Shown: positions 1 through 11,456 of the stretch, piece after piece
How positions within the stretch are numbered: the stretch's first letter is position 1
How the letters are laid out: each line of letters opens with the position of its first letter
DNA from: Balaenoptera acutorostrata
Lineage: Eukaryota; Chordata; Mammalia; Artiodactyla; Balaenopteridae
Direction: 5' to 3'
Length of the DNA: 64,000 nucleotides
Assembly: GCF_949987535.1 (NCBI RefSeq)
Contig: NC_080071.1
Coordinates: 20,855,032-20,919,031, forward strand
Notes under the pieces: model-generated
Seen by the model: the letters and a program-made list of their open reading frames with translations, nothing else
Databases searched by the model: none
Told to the model about the DNA's origin: nothing
Position numbers and translations under genes: made by a program

Positions 1-435
1 TTTCCAAAGAAGATATACGGATAGCCAACAGGTACCTGAAAAGGTGCTCAACATTATTAATCATCAGGGAAATGCAAATCAAAACTACAATGAAATATCA
101 CCTTACATCTGTCAGAATGGCTATTAACAAAAAGTCAAGAAATACCAAGCTGTGGCAAGGACATGGGAAAAAGGGAACCTCTGTGCACTGATAGCTTGTA
201 ATACACATTGGTGCAGCCGCTGTGGAAAGCAGTATGGAGTTTCCTCAAAACATTACAACTACAACTACCATGTGATCCAGCAATTCCAATTCTGAGTATT
301 TGTCTGAAGAAAATGAAACCCTAACTTGAAAAGATATATGCACCTCCACATTTATTGCAGCATTATTACAGTAGCCAAGACATGGAAGCAACCCAGGTGT
401 CCATCGATGGATGAATGGATAAAAAAATGTGATAC

Positions 436-473
<38 letters not shown>

Positions 474-1018
474 GAATACTGTTCAGCCATAAAAAAGAAG
501 GACATCCTGCCACTTGTAACAACGTGGATGGACACTGAGGGCATTATACTAAGTGAAATAAGTCAGATAGAGAAAGACAGTGCCATATGATCTCTCTTGT
601 ATGTGGAATCTAAGAAGAAAAATAAACAGGACAACAACAGCAAAAACTCGAGCTCATAGGTGCAGAGAGCAGATTAGTGGTTGCCAAAGCTGAGGGGAGA
701 GGGGATTGGTGTCTGGGGTAGACAATGGGTGAAAGAGATCAAGAGGCACAAACTTAGAGTTATAAAATAATTAAGCCCTGGGGATGAAATTATAGCATGA
801 TGACTATAGTTAATGATACCGTATTGTATATTTGTAAGTTGCTAAGAGGGTACACCTTAGAACTTCTCATTACAAGAAAAAACATTTAACTATGTATGGT
901 GAGGGGTGTTAACTAGACTTATTGGGTGCTCATTTTGCAGTATATACAAATATCAAATCAGTATGTGGTACACCTGAAACTAATGTAATATTATATGTCA
1001 GCTATACCTCAATTTTTA
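1..1018 (+). mobile_element. L1 LINE, ORF2 3' end plus 3' UTR (cut by window start)
   Basis: The first 600 bases are a decayed copy of the L1 ORF2 C-terminal coding region; the phrases 'gggaaatgcaaatcaaaact' and 'ccatcgatggatgaatggat' are diagnostic. A 3' UTR follows and ends in 'cctcaatttttaaaaa' near 1018. The frame is broken throughout, so it is inactive. A CA repeat interrupts it at 434-470. The 5' part lies outside the window. The 3' UTR resembles the L1MA/L1MB class, but the subfamily was not checked. Confidence 0.9.
434..470. repeat. (CA)n microsatellite
   Basis: About 18 CA units with one early CG interruption, lying inside the L1 fragment. In this L1 region the consensus has an A-rich stretch after 'ggataaa', so the repeat probably grew from it. 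Confidence 0.95.
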
Positions 1019-1079
1019 AAAATTTGCCCCTTTGGCATTAAGCTTTTGTTTCTTCTGAATCAGAAAATAACCATCGCAT

Positions 1080-1185
1080 AATTAGAGCAAAGCTATAAGT
1101 CCTCAAGGGTGGGAGTCACATATTATTTATCTCCTGACCCAGCATCTAGGAAAGTTCCTAGAATAGAGAAAGCACTCTGTAAATG
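1080..1185 (+). repeat. possible L2 LINE relic
   Basis: The order 'agggtgggagtcac', 'cccagcatctaggaaagttc', 'agcactctgtaaatg' follows the L2 3' end pattern (gggcagggac, ccagcgcctagcacagtg, aggcgctcaataaatg). It is highly diverged, so the call is tentative. Confidence 0.35.
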
Positions 1186-1309
1186 ACATCACACTGTCAT
1201 TGAATTGCCAGCTGGTTAACTTCGAAAACCTATCCTGCTACTAAAACCTGACTCAAGTGTAAGCCCTGTTTAGTGTGACACCAGTAAACATGCCTGGGCC
1301 AGGGGCTCA

Positions 1310-1440
1310 GGAGCGAGAGTCATAGCTTGGAAATGACCTTCTAGTTGGCAGCCATGGACAAGTCATCCGTTTCTTTGCACCTCAGCAAGAGGGACTTACT
1401 GTTAATTCTAACATCAGGTGAACACTGCAGGAAGAGGAGC
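1310..1440 (+). repeat. possible MIR relic
   Basis: The stretch 'tagttggcagccatggacaa' followed by 'gtcatccgtttctttgcacc' resembles the MIR core (tgtgaccttgggcaagtcacttaacctc). No clear tRNA-like head is visible. Low confidence. Confidence 0.35.
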
Positions 1441-2054
1441 TGCCTAGAGAGTCATAAAGTGCTGATTGGAACCCTCTTTAAAAAATTCAATTGTTTTCTA
1501 ATAGTCATTAAAAGATGGGAATTGGACCACTACAGAACTTAAAACAGCAGAAAAATAGCTCTCTTGTCCTGTTTACCGGGGATAGATATAGGTATGTGGA
1601 AGCTGAATCTTATAGAACTGGAGGACCATTTTAAGGAAAAATAATACAAAATTACAAATATGAAATGGCTAGGGCCCCTCCCAGGGCCTTGAAAGGAGAC
1701 TGTGCAGTGAGAGGCCCTGAAGCTTCCCTAGCTCCCCCATGAGTCACCTCTGCTCTATCTGCTTCATGAGTGTTTGCATGGATAAGATTGCCTCCTTTTT
1801 GTGGACAAACACCTCCTTATATCTTCTAGGAGAATAGCTTTTGAAAAATATAGCATAGAAAATAAATTTCTAAGCATCATCAATCTGTGTCCATACCCCA
1901 ATAACTTCTACTAACCAACACAAACCATCCAGAAAAAAGTATGCCAAGCGCAGAGTTCCCTTCAAGAAATCGCACTGTAAGCTCAGCCCTGATTGAAACT
2001 CTCCTAGCAAATAACTTGGCCTGAGAAAAGAAGCCAGACACAAAAGAGCACCTG
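1441..2054. other. no gene seen; apparently unique sequence
   Basis: No open frame of note, no recognised repeat and no tandem repeat. Short reading frames here have no recognisable domain. Confidence 0.5.
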
Positions 2055-2255
2055 CTGTATGGTACATTTTATGATATACAAATAAAGTCAAAACTAATAT
2101 ATGGGGCTGTAAGTCAGGGTATTGATTATCCTTAGGGGCAACTGGTTTGACTAGTGTTACAAGTCTGTGAATGTTCACCAGCCTATACGTTGATAATACG
2201 TGCACCTTTCTGCATGTATGCTATACTTTGATGAAAAGTTTAAAAATATTAATTA
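2055..2255 (+). mobile_element. old L1 3' UTR fragment
   Basis: The motifs 'ggggctgtaagtcagggta', 'gcacctttctgcatgtatg' and 'ctatactttgatgaaaag' match the 3' end of the L1M class (consensus 'gcacttttctgtatgtat', 'tatacttcaataaaaag'). It is 5'-truncated and diverged. Confidence 0.75.
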
Positions 2256-2450
2256 TAATAAGTTGGCCTGCAAAGCTTGTTGTAGTACATGGGCATACAG
2301 AGTAGGATTTTTTTTTTTTTTTTATCTTTAAGAAGTAGCCAAGCAGAATGAAAGTTTAAAGGCCAAGTAGAAAACCCTCTGTAAAAATGGTTTAGCCTCT
2401 TTAGTGGGAAAGTTTCCACTTCTATGTGAAGTTTCTTTTCATCTTCACAG

Positions 2451-2511
2451 TGCCATTGCAAATGCTGCCAAAATACAGACGATGGATGCCCTGAACGATA
2501 CGCTGGAGAAG
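2451..2511 (+). CDS. candidate internal coding exon, protein not identified
   Basis: A 61-base segment follows a pyrimidine-rich acceptor (gtttcttttcatcttcacag, ending at 2450) and precedes a consensus donor (AAG|gtgagc, from 2512). If the first base completes a codon from an upstream exon, the other 60 bases read as 20 open codons ending exactly at the donor: AIANAAKIQTMDALNDTLEK, a hydrophilic, helix-friendly peptide. A second frame is also open but Cys-rich and less protein-like; the third is stopped. Flanking bases at 2256-2450 and 2512-3320 show no recognised repeat. I do not recognise the protein; the NDTLEK pattern recalls coiled-coil regions, but that is not an identification. It could be chance: acceptor/donor pairs do occur randomly in 64 kb. 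No second exon of the same gene was found in the window, which would fit long introns. Confidence 0.35.
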
Positions 2512-3320
2512 GTGAGCCATGGGTGAGGTGCGTCACGTGATGCTCCCAGCCAGTATTCACCCAGCCGCCCCGCCGGTCAGGCTGCATGGGTGAATGAGCT
2601 GATGACCACTGGGGTGTTTTCCAACTCAGAGGTTTGATGTCCTTGTGAAAGAATCTGCTCTCAGTTCAAGGAACACGAAGTGGTTTTGATGAGAAAAGCT
2701 GATGCTCCCAAATTCCTAGTGTCTATTTAATAAATCATTTCAGAAATAAGATAGTAAATTAAGCAAGACTCATGATGCCAAATTGGCAGAACTTGACGTT
2801 GCCATCCCAAATATTTATTGGAAACGTTGGCCTGTTGTTATAAAAAAGGCAGCCTGTGTATTGGGCATTCAGCCCTTTTTGAACTTCCTTCCCACCACTC
2901 ACTCCCAACAGGAAATGTTTGATTTGAGGCCAGGGTGGTTGGTGGAGGGTTGCCCATTTGGGGGCTGGAGGAAGCCTGGGCACTGGCTGGCTTTATCTAG
3001 TAAAGTCTATTTATGAAGGTGGTTGACCATTGCTATTTTTATTTCCATATCTTGAATTCTTTCTAAGTAGCTCAGGAAACTCAGAAAATTCTTCCCACGT
3101 AGACAGTGGTTTAGTTTTGGATTCAATCATTTGTTTTTAAATGTTGTAAGTGAGCTGAGTGAGGGTCCTTATTCTACTTCTAGGAGGCGGGTGCATTGAA
3201 TTCAGGCATTGAAGGACCACTCTTTCTGCTGCCCCCATATTTATTGAAGAGACAGGACTGGGCCGGTGTCCTTTGCAGAAGGAAGACTTGCTGTTATTAC
3301 CAAAATCAGGGGTCTGAAAA
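2512..3320. other. no gene seen; unique sequence
   Basis: No recognised repeat. A 77-codon open frame at 2783-3016 has no recognisable domain and is treated as chance. If 2451-2511 is a true exon, this is the start of its downstream intron. Confidence 0.5.
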
Positions 3321-3324
3321 AGAT

Positions 3325-3560
3325 TAGAGTAGAAACTGTGCGGCTAGACTTCTGAGACCCCTGTTTGGCACTGGCTTCTCCACTTGCTACCTCTAAGGTC
3401 TAGAGCAAGTTACTGATCCTGTGCCTCTGATTCGTCATTTGTAAAATGAAGATAAGGAAGAGGATATATATACTTCAGATGGCTGTTGAGTGGAATCAAT
3501 GAGGTTCACACACAGGAAGTTCTTAGAACAGTGCCGGACACAGAGTAACCTGCCTGCACT
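3325..3560 (+). repeat. MIR SINE relic
   Basis: The order 'ctccacttgctacct', 'agagcaagttactgatcctg', 'gtcatttgtaaaatgaagat' and the 3' part 'agaacagtgccggacaca' match MIR in sense orientation. MIR is an ancient tRNA-derived SINE shared by all mammals. Confidence 0.75.
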
Positions 3561-3561
3561 C

Positions 3562-4245
3562 TCTGCTCTAATTAGTAACATCTGTTTTATGGCAATGACT
3601 AGAAAAGGTGTGTCTGAAGCCCGTGAGGCAAGTAGTATCAGGCAAGATCTTAATGACAGACGAAAGCTACAGAGCCTTCTCACCTAGGGGGGCTCGGTTC
3701 TCCCATCAGATAGATCGGAAGGGGGGCGGTCATAAGTGACTCTTGGCCTTCCTGACTTTAGAAGAAGGGCAGGGACGGATGATCACCTGCCACGCACATT
3801 CTCCGGCCCCTGCCCACTAAACGCTCCTTCCTCAGGGGCAATAGAATGTCCACAGTAAGTAGAGCTAAGTGGAACAGATATATTCCTCTAGAATATATGT
3901 TAACCCAAAATAAAATGTTTAAAGAGAGTGGTCAGTAAAGGTTGATTATGCTGTACTTTAGGTATGATGCCAGAGCCTTTACTGTTTTTTATAGACACAT
4001 GTGCATATGTCTGTGACATAAAGGGTTCTTTCCCTTTCAGTTAAAAATATCACTTCTGAATTTCAAAGATAAACAGAAGAATCAAATAACAACAATAATA
4101 AGTTGTATTTAGAAATCATAAGAAAATATTGAGTTGGTGTGCTGTTACAAATATTTTTAACAGCAATTATATCTATTTTTTTTTAAAAAGCCCCTTTAAC
4201 ACTTAGCTCCATGTCTACTGGCGTAGGTCTGTGGCTAAGACTGCA
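3562..4245. other. no gene seen; unique sequence
   Basis: GC-richer at 3680-3840 and AT-rich at 3880-4200. No repeat or coding signal is recognised. A T-run/A-run pair at 4159-4170 is the only simple sequence. Confidence 0.5.
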
Positions 4246-4247
4246 TA

Positions 4248-4515
4248 GATTACTGGTTAGAACAGGTTCTGGCATTCTGGCATCAGATATCAGGTGCCTG
4301 GGTCCTAGGCTGACTCTGTCACTTGCTAGCTGTGTGTCTTTGGGCAGGTTTCTTCACTTCTCTGTGCTTCTGTTACCTCACCTGTAAATGAGAATGTGGT
4401 TTATAGTATCCACTTCACGAAGATGTTGTGAGAATAAAATGAAGGTATAGAACATGTGCAAAGGAGTCAGCACAGAGCCAGACACAGTTAGCCCGCAGTA
4501 AGTGTTAGCTTCTAT
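4248..4515 (+). repeat. MIR SINE, well preserved
   Basis: Nearly full-length in sense orientation: 'ctgtcacttgctagctgtgt' (core), 'tcacctgtaaatgag', 'gttgtgagaataaaatgaa' and the tail 'cagacacagttagcccgcag'. One of the clearest MIR copies here. Confidence 0.9.
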
Positions 4516-4739
4516 TCCTAGGGAGATATCCTACAGGGCGTCACTTGGAATCCAGGCAAAGGATAAGAGACCAGCAATAAAATCAAGTCCCAAGATTACC
4601 ATAAGTCACTGTCTTGAATTTGGAAGTTGGTGGGATCCACATGGTCCCTTACAGCTAAGAAAAATCTTCCCTGAATCCATAACTCAACCTGAAACATAAT
4701 AGAATTTCATAATAAAAAAGGTCAACCTGGGGTGGAAAG

Positions 4740-4968
4740 ACCAATGCCTTTTAAGAAATAGACCTGCTGAGATCAGTGGTTGCCAGAGAGTGGGAGGAGG
4801 GGTTGACCACAAAGTGACGGGAAGGTATTTTGGGGGGTGATGGAACGGTTCTATATCTTGACTGAGGTGGTGGTCACAGATGGTATGCACTTGTGAAAAC
4901 CCATAGAACTAAACACTAAAGAGGGTATCTATTTTACTGTAGATAAATTATACCTTAATTTTTTAATG
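4740..4968 (+). mobile_element. old L1 3' UTR fragment
   Basis: Contains 'gatcagtggttgccagagag', 'ggggtgatggaacggttcta', 'tatcttgactgaggtggtgg' and the end 'aaattataccttaatttt', which match L1M 3' UTRs. Its A-rich end is the insertion site of the tail-only SINE that follows. Confidence 0.85.
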
Positions 4969-4986
4969 AAAAGAAATGCATAACTA

Positions 4987-5044
4987 GCAGCAATGAAGAC
5001 CCAATGCAGCCATAAATAAATAAATAAATAAATTTAATTTTAAA
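4987..5044 (+). mobile_element. 5'-truncated CHR SINE (tail only) with 18-bp TSD
   Basis: Only the last part of a CHR SINE is present: 'gcagcaatgaagacccaatg', then 'cagccataaataaataaa' and an AT-rich tail. The copies 'aaaagaaatgcataacta' at 4969-4986 and 5045-5062 are identical, so this is a bona fide target-primed insertion that stopped early, not a later deletion. The tRNA-like promoter is missing, so it cannot be transcribed as a SINE. Confidence 0.92.
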
Positions 5045-5109
5045 AAAAGAAATGCATAACTATACAGCCTAATATAAAAAAATAAGACATATAAAATATA
5101 GAGATATAT

Positions 5110-5460
5110 GGCTTCCCTGGTGGCGCAGTGGTTAAGAATCCACCTGCCAATGCAGGGGACACGGGTTCGAGCCCTGGCCCGGGAAGATCCCACCTGCCAC
5201 GGAGCAACTAAGCCCATGTGCCACAGCTACTGAGCCTGCTCTCTAGAGCCCGTGAGCCACAACTACTGAGCCCGCGTGCCACAGCTACTGAAGCCTGCGC
5301 GCTCTAGGGCCCGTGCTCCACAACAAGAGAAGCCACAGCAATGAGAAACCCACGCACAACAAGGAAGAGTAGCCCCTGTTCTCCACAACTAGAGAAAGCC
5401 CGTGCGCAGCAGCGAAGACCCAGCACAGCCAAAAATAAATAAAATTAATTTATTTAAAAA
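5110..5460 (+). mobile_element. CHR-2-type SINE, full length
   Basis: Head 'ggcttccctggtggcgcagt' with the A box, B-box region 'gggttcgagcccg'-like at about 5163-5175, the internal 'ccacaactactgag' modules, and the tail 'cagccaaaaataaataaa'. Flanks 'atagagatata' and 'atagagagatata' look like an imperfect TSD. Non-coding; reverse open frames here are artefacts. Confidence 0.95.
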
Positions 5461-5462
5461 AT

Positions 5463-7600
5463 AGAGAGATATAGATATCTGATGATAAATTTTCATCTGC
5501 ATTACAATGATTTTCCCAACAATATATATTGTCATGAAGATCTAACAATATACAACTGGCCAGAAGAAATATAGTAGCAGAAATGAGGGTCATAACCTCT
5601 GCATTTATTAACATTCCTTCATGCCCTCAGCTAGAATTATGTCTAGTTCCTAGAACCCATGTTAATTCTCATACCAGTTTAAGAACTTAGAGTCCAAAAC
5701 AGTGAGAGTTATAGCCCTATTCATAGGAGCTCAGCAACCATTCAATCATGGCAGGAAATTTCTATCCATATGCTATTCATGTCTGGATACCCTACTTTAA
5801 AGCCAACCTAGGTTTTAAGATTTGGGAGATTGGAAAACAATTCCCAAGAGGCTGGAATTGTACAAATCTAAGTGGGAAGCAGCCTAAAATTTTCCCTCCC
5901 ACTCTTTCCCCCACTCATCTCCACACAGACTTCACTCCCCACTACCTTTCTAGGTAGGTAGGACCCTCCCTTCTTCTCTAGTCAGTCTTTCCCACCTCTT
6001 CCAGCCCTAAATACTGAGAGAATTCATGTTGCCCACTGACAGGCCGCATAACGTGTTTATTCCTGCAGAAGAGGGGTCGTGTAACCCCAAAGCTCTCTAA
6101 GATAAAAATCTGGGAGACCTGGTCTTAGACCAAGTTCCATCTACTCCTTAGAGTCATGTAGCTCCCCTAAGATCTATGATTGCTCGTTTACTTAATTATT
6201 TTAAGGCAAGGAATGAGAGAGAATGATACTGCCAAATATATTCATTCTCCGGATAGTTACAGAAGTTAAGTTTGGCAATAGTTGTGAAGCTTCTCCCAAC
6301 ATAAAAGTATCCAGTTAAACCATTAGTAATGGGGTTGGGTTATAGTGCGGACGGGGGTGGAATGTTGAAGCCTAGTTAAATTGGGGCCACTTTTCAAGCT
6401 GCCAGCTATGTCACCAGGACCAAAGTTAGTGAGATGTATGTGAAATGGGATCCTGGGGGAAAGGAAACTATCAAAGGCATCTGCAAATCTAAAAAGGTTT
6501 CTCTTGTTCTGTAGGATGATCCTTGAATTTCATTGACTCAAGCTGAATGTTTTGTTTTAAGCACTTTGCTTAACAGGGTGTGGAAATCTAAGTGCCAACA
6601 TTCAAGTTGGAAGTTAACACCCTGGAAAGATGAAGAGCTGCCAGTCTGCTAATACCACCTGACTTCAGGCTCTAAAACAAAACCTGCCACCGACTTTTTA
6701 ATTTCCAGAATTTCTTTCATAGCTCTAATCATAAAGACTTTTACCATACTTCTCTGACTTTTTCTCTGAAATGAAAAATGTAGTCTCTGAGGTCACAACT
6801 TCCCAAGATGAAGGTAAATTCTCAATGTGGAAGTTTCTATTGATCTGCTTTTCAAGTTCAATATTTTGCCCCTTCTGGGATGGAGTCACAGCCAGGAAGA
6901 ATCCTTACACATATCCTTCTTTCTCTTGTGGGGTTAACCTAGATTCTTTTACCCTAATGAGTCAGACAAACACCTTTCATTCTACAAACCCTATCATTTT
7001 ACAAAGATTAATGATGAAAAATCCAAAGTGTCCCCAAAGTTAAGATGTCAGACTAAAGCACAGGTTGTAGGTTAGAAAGCTATTCCTACTTATTTCTAGT
7101 CTGGACTTGAATATAAAATGTTCCTATCTCCATTGGTATAAAATCTACAACAAAGAATCAGGGCATTTAATGATTGACTATTATTTACAGTTCCATCATC
7201 TGAAGGTAGACCCTTTATAGACTCTCCACCCACAACCCCCAAGTCTTTCTATATTAGGATGCTCCTGATTGAGGGGGTGGGGTATTTGAGAAAGAGAACT
7301 TGACTCTCTGGTTGTATTTTCACCTGTCCCTATAAAGCCCTTACCCTCCGCAACTTGTACATTTGTAATTTAATAATTATGGGCAGTTTATCTAAGGCTG
7401 TTATCCTTGCTGGAATTGTTTCTCAACAATTGTTTTCTCAATCCTGTTGACTTTTTTCCCCCTAAATTTTGCCAGACCAGTTCACAGATGGCCAACAGCC
7501 CCCAGGGGCAGTCTCCCATTCATTCTGATCTGTGGCATTCCTCTTTTAAGAAGCAGTTGAGCAGAGCTTTTACAACCTCAGTTAAATGCCTTAGTTGAAA
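5463..7600. other. no gene seen; 2.1 kb of apparently unique sequence
   Basis: No interspersed repeat is recognised in this stretch. Open frames at 5748-5957, 6771-7043 and 7407-7598 are 60-90 codons with no recognisable domain, no shared frame and no good splice context. It may hold regulatory elements, but nothing specific can be claimed. Confidence 0.5.
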
Positions 7601-7610
7601 GGTAGCCCCT

Positions 7611-8284
7611 AACCCTTGTGCATTCCTGGTGAGGATGTAAAATGGTGTAGCCACTATAGAAAACAATATGGCAGTTCCTCAAAAAATTAAATATTGAATT
7701 ACTGTATGATCTAACAATTTTGCTTCTGAATATATAGCCAAAAGAATTAAAAGCAGAAATTTGAAGAGATATTTGTGCAACAGTGTTCATAGCAACATTA
7801 TGCACAATAGTTAAAAGATGGAAGCCACCCAAGTGTCCATCAGCATACGAATGGATAAACAAAATGTGGTCTATATACATGCAATGGAATATTATTCAGC
7901 CTTAAAAAGGAAGGAAATTCTGACACATACTGCAACATGGATAAATCTTGAAGACATTATGTTAAATGAAATCAGCCAGACACAAAAGCACAAGTATTGC
8001 ATGCTTTCACATTTATGAGATGCATGAAGTAGTCAAATTCATGGAGAGAGAAGGTAGAATGGTGGTTACCAAAGGCTGGCAGAGGAGGTAATGAGGAATT
8101 ATTCTTTAATGGGTACAGAGTTTCAGTTTGGTATGATGAAGAAGTTCTGGAGATGGATGGTAGTGATGGCTATACAACAATGTAAATGTATGTATTGCTG
8201 CTCACCTGCGTATTTAAAAATTGTTGAAATGGTAAATTTTATGTTATATGTATTTTATCGCAATTTTTTAAATGATCAAAAAAT
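7611..8284 (+). mobile_element. old 5'-truncated L1 with short TSD
   Basis: ORF2 C-terminal remnant ('gcattcctggtgaggatgta', 'caagtgtccatcagcatacg', 'ggaatattattcagcct') plus a 3' UTR ending 'cgcaattttttaaatgatc'. 'gtagcccct' occurs at 7602-7610 and 8285-8293 with similar next bases, giving a plausible TSD of 9-11 bp. Frames are broken by many changes. The class is probably L1ME. Confidence 0.9.
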
Positions 8285-8293
8285 GTAGCCCCT

Positions 8294-9953
8294 GAATTGT
8301 GGAGATAACCCTGGAAATGATCAAATAATGAGTTAGTGCCAAATTAAGCAATAAGTGTGTCCTCTCACACCGTTCTCCTCTCCCCTTTCCTTTCCCACCT
8401 CCACCCATCATCACTCTGACACCTTAAGAGCAACAATCAACATTGTGGTTTTCTCTCTTCTTTCTCAGCTTGTCGTCTTGCCCCATCCATCTCACCTTGG
8501 CTAATTGCCCAGATTTCTGTTATATCAGAATTATTTGTTCATTTCCTTTCTCACCCCCCTTTACCTTACATTTGACTTTAAGTAACTTGCCAAGTAGGTC
8601 TTCCTACCTGTAATCTCTTGAATGTGATTTAGAGCTAACCTGAAATAATCCATCTGTTTTAGTTGACACTAAAGACACCTAGTCTGGAAGAAAACTACTG
8701 AAGTCAATGACCTCTTAAGTTTCCTTCTGGTTCTAACGTTAAAAGAAAAACAAAACAAAACACTCTGCCCTTACCACACTATAAAATGCATGTCATGTGG
8801 CCCAATGATAACTGATCTGACAAAAAAATAAATCAGCAGCTCTTTTGTTAGATTGTAAAGTAATACTTATAACCAGTACCTCAATTATGTTTCGTCCTTT
8901 TTACTAGAATGACAGCATAGACCGTCCTTGGGTTTAATTATTACATAACTTTTACCTTCTCATTGTAAAAGAAAACTTTTAGAGAAACAAAGGCAAAGTA
9001 AAGAAAAAGACTAGGAATTGCCCATAATTCTACCCCTCAGAGATAATCATTGTTAACACTTCAGTGTATATTCTTCCAGTATGTTTAATTTTTTTAAGAC
9101 CAAGAAGAAAGAACTTTCTGGAGCCAAGTTTCACATGAAAGGGAATGCTGTGTGCTCAGAGCTCAGGGACATTTGAGAAGTGATGTAAGGCACATATATT
9201 TTCCCTGGCTTAGAAGAGCCCAAACAAACCATAAACAGTGTGATGTTTGGGGTCATGAACAGTTTATCTCTCCTTTTATTTGAGTGTCAAGGCAAGGGCA
9301 TCAAAGTTCAATAGTGATAAATTAAATTCCTAGTGAGCTGAGGCATCCCTTCCTTGCTGGCTGGGGAAGGTGTTCTTAGGTACCTTTATATTGAATCAGT
9401 GGGCTTGAAAACCAAGAACTGGAATGGAACCAAAAGGCCTCTGGGTCCAAATTCTCCTCCTAGGAAAACTATGCCTGAAAGACTTGCAACATTGGGCATC
9501 CTTTCCATCTTAAGCTGTCCTTAATGTAAATTCCATAAGGTCTCTTTGTTCCATATGAAATTCCTCTTATTGTCAAAGTCTCAGTCTGTGTTAATTTAAA
9601 TCTATTTAAGTTCATTTCCTCATAGATGTCTTCTGCAGAGATGACTAGTGAGAACTTTTGTTACCTGAAGCTAATAAGGCATTCCTCAGCCTTCTCTTTA
9701 CCAGACTGTTTAGTTTGAACCTTATAAAATGGCCAATTTCACATACTTCAACCTAAAAAACCCCCAACTCTTCCTAACTTCTTTCAGAGGTTCCTTATTT
9801 CTGATCTTCTGACATCTGAGGCGTTCTTCCTCCCCACCCCAGGACCTTCTTCAATGTCCCCATAGCCTTCTTAGCATATAGTGTTCCGTATATGCATAGT
9901 AGTGCCAGAATAATTTCTAATATTGGAGGACTGATGAAGATATTTCTACCTTT
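8294..9953. other. no gene seen; mostly unique, one weak repeat trace
   Basis: The segment about 8940-9105 ('gagataatcattgttaacac', 'gtgtatattcttccagtatg') resembles an old LINE-like family also seen near 48700-48850 and 53050-53400, which I cannot name. The rest is unrecognised, without long open frames. Confidence 0.45.
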
Positions 9954-9968
9954 AAAAATGTCACTTCA

Positions 9969-10253
9969 GGGCTTCCCTGGTGGCGCAGTGGTTGAGAATC
10001 TGCCTGCTAATGCGGGGGACACGGGTTCGAGCCCTGGTCTGGGAAGATCCCACATGCCACGGAGCAGCTGGGCCCGTGAGCCACAATTGCTGAGCCTGCG
10101 CGTCTGGAGCCTGTGCCCCGCGACGGGAGGGGCCGCGATAGAGAAAGGCCCGCGTACCGCGATGAAGAGCGGTCCCCGCACCGCGATGAGGAGTGGCCCC
10201 CGCTTGCCGCAGCTGGAGAAAGCCCTCGCACGAACCGAAGACCCAACACAGCC

Positions 10254-10277
<24 letters not shown>
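9969..10277 (+). mobile_element. young CHR SINE, 'gttgagaatc' subfamily, 15-bp TSD
   Basis: Differs from the long CHR-2 copies by 'gtggttgagaatctgcctgc', by 'gcgtctggagcctg', and by lacking the repeated 'ccacaactactgag' block. It is CpG-rich and ends in an almost pure A tail. The TSD 'aaaaatgtcacttca' is perfect at 9954-9968 and 10278-10292. These points suggest a recent insertion. A 154-codon open frame across it is an artefact of its low stop-codon content. Confidence 0.96.
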
Positions 10278-10284
<7 letters not shown>

Positions 10285-10292
10285 TCACTTCA

Positions 10293-11413
10293 AAACATAT
10301 ATATATATAATTTCTATAATATATTTTATAATTTTAAAAAATTAGAAACACACTAACGAGGGAAAACCCAGGTTAACGAGTATATCCGTGGATACAGAGC
10401 TAGAGGTGGTATGGAAAAAAGAGATACTATCAAAGAAGTAAACAAAGCTGTGAAATTCCTCTGACCAGCTGTTTTGTTTTCTACTACGTTAGTACTTTAT
10501 GACCAAAAAGATCCAATGAGCTCATTTTCTTCTTTCCTCCTCACCTGTAGCTCAGCCATAAATTTCCAGCAATAATGCACATGGCACACCAAAAACCCAG
10601 ACCTGCTCTGGAGAAGGTCACTCCACTGAAAAGGATCTACATTATTCAGCAGCCTCGAAAATGTTAAGCTGGGATGGAAAACACAGCCGTCTAGCCAACT
10701 GCCTCTAATGTCTGAGAGCTTAGCAAAAAGGACCAACTTTCCACAGGTCTAGTGCACTTTCTTGGTAAATAAAATAGCTTTTATATCTTCTCTTCTGACT
10801 TTAGGTAATAAAGCATCCAAAATTGCAAATCCGGTTCATTCCTGGGCCTCATTTTGGTCCTAGTCAGGATCCCCTTGATGTTTACGTGTGTAATTTTGTG
10901 GAATAAGTGGAGAATCTAGAATACTGGACTATCCACTCCACCTCCCTGGATAAGCTCTTTTCTCCTTGACGCAGACCGAGTGGTTCCACCCACAGTGAGT
11001 TCTCCTTGAAGACAAAGGTTAGAAAGCAGTACACTGAGCCTTGCAAAGGCCAACATTCTATGCAAACATAAGGAGTGATTCTTCTCAGTGTGTTTGTATA
11101 ACATGATCAAGTTTTCACTTGGGGTGAAATGTCTTTTCCAGTTTCGCACATAAATACATAGTTTGTTTTGAAGGTTTGGTGAGGGAAAATGAAAGTATTA
11201 GATTTATTGCAGACATATTCTCTTCTGCAAAGCAATCAAGGTTGGAAAGTAGAATTCTAGTTTCAAGGGGAGATTTGCTCAGGGCCTCCCACAAAGTTGA
11301 TGTCTAGAACTGAGAGGCCCTGATGGTACAGGACATTGTGGTTGGGGTATAGAAGTTGGTTTTAACTGGAGGTGGAGGTGAGAGGGAAACCTGCTCTAGC
11401 TCTTCTACCCTCT

Positions 11414-11414
<1 letters not shown>
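10293..11414. other. no gene seen; unique sequence
   Basis: Begins with an AT-rich stretch (10296-10345, TA runs). No repeat is recognised after that. Open frames of 77-79 codons on the minus strand (10497-10736, 10916-11149) have no recognisable domain. Confidence 0.5.

Positions 11415-11454
<40 letters not shown>
11415..11454. repeat. (AC)20 microsatellite
   Basis: Uninterrupted AC dinucleotide run in unique sequence, long enough to be length-variable between individuals. Confidence 0.97.

Positions 11455-11456
<2 letters not shown>

Noticed and set aside
5110..5180. tRNA-like sequences at SINE heads considered as tRNA-Glu genes
   Set aside because: A and B boxes are present, but the cloverleaf is degraded and each is followed by SINE body and tail; these are SINE promoters, not tRNA genes.
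9892..10356. 154-codon open frame
   Set aside because: Lies across a CHR SINE and its A tail; SINE consensus has few stop codons, so such frames recur in many copies.
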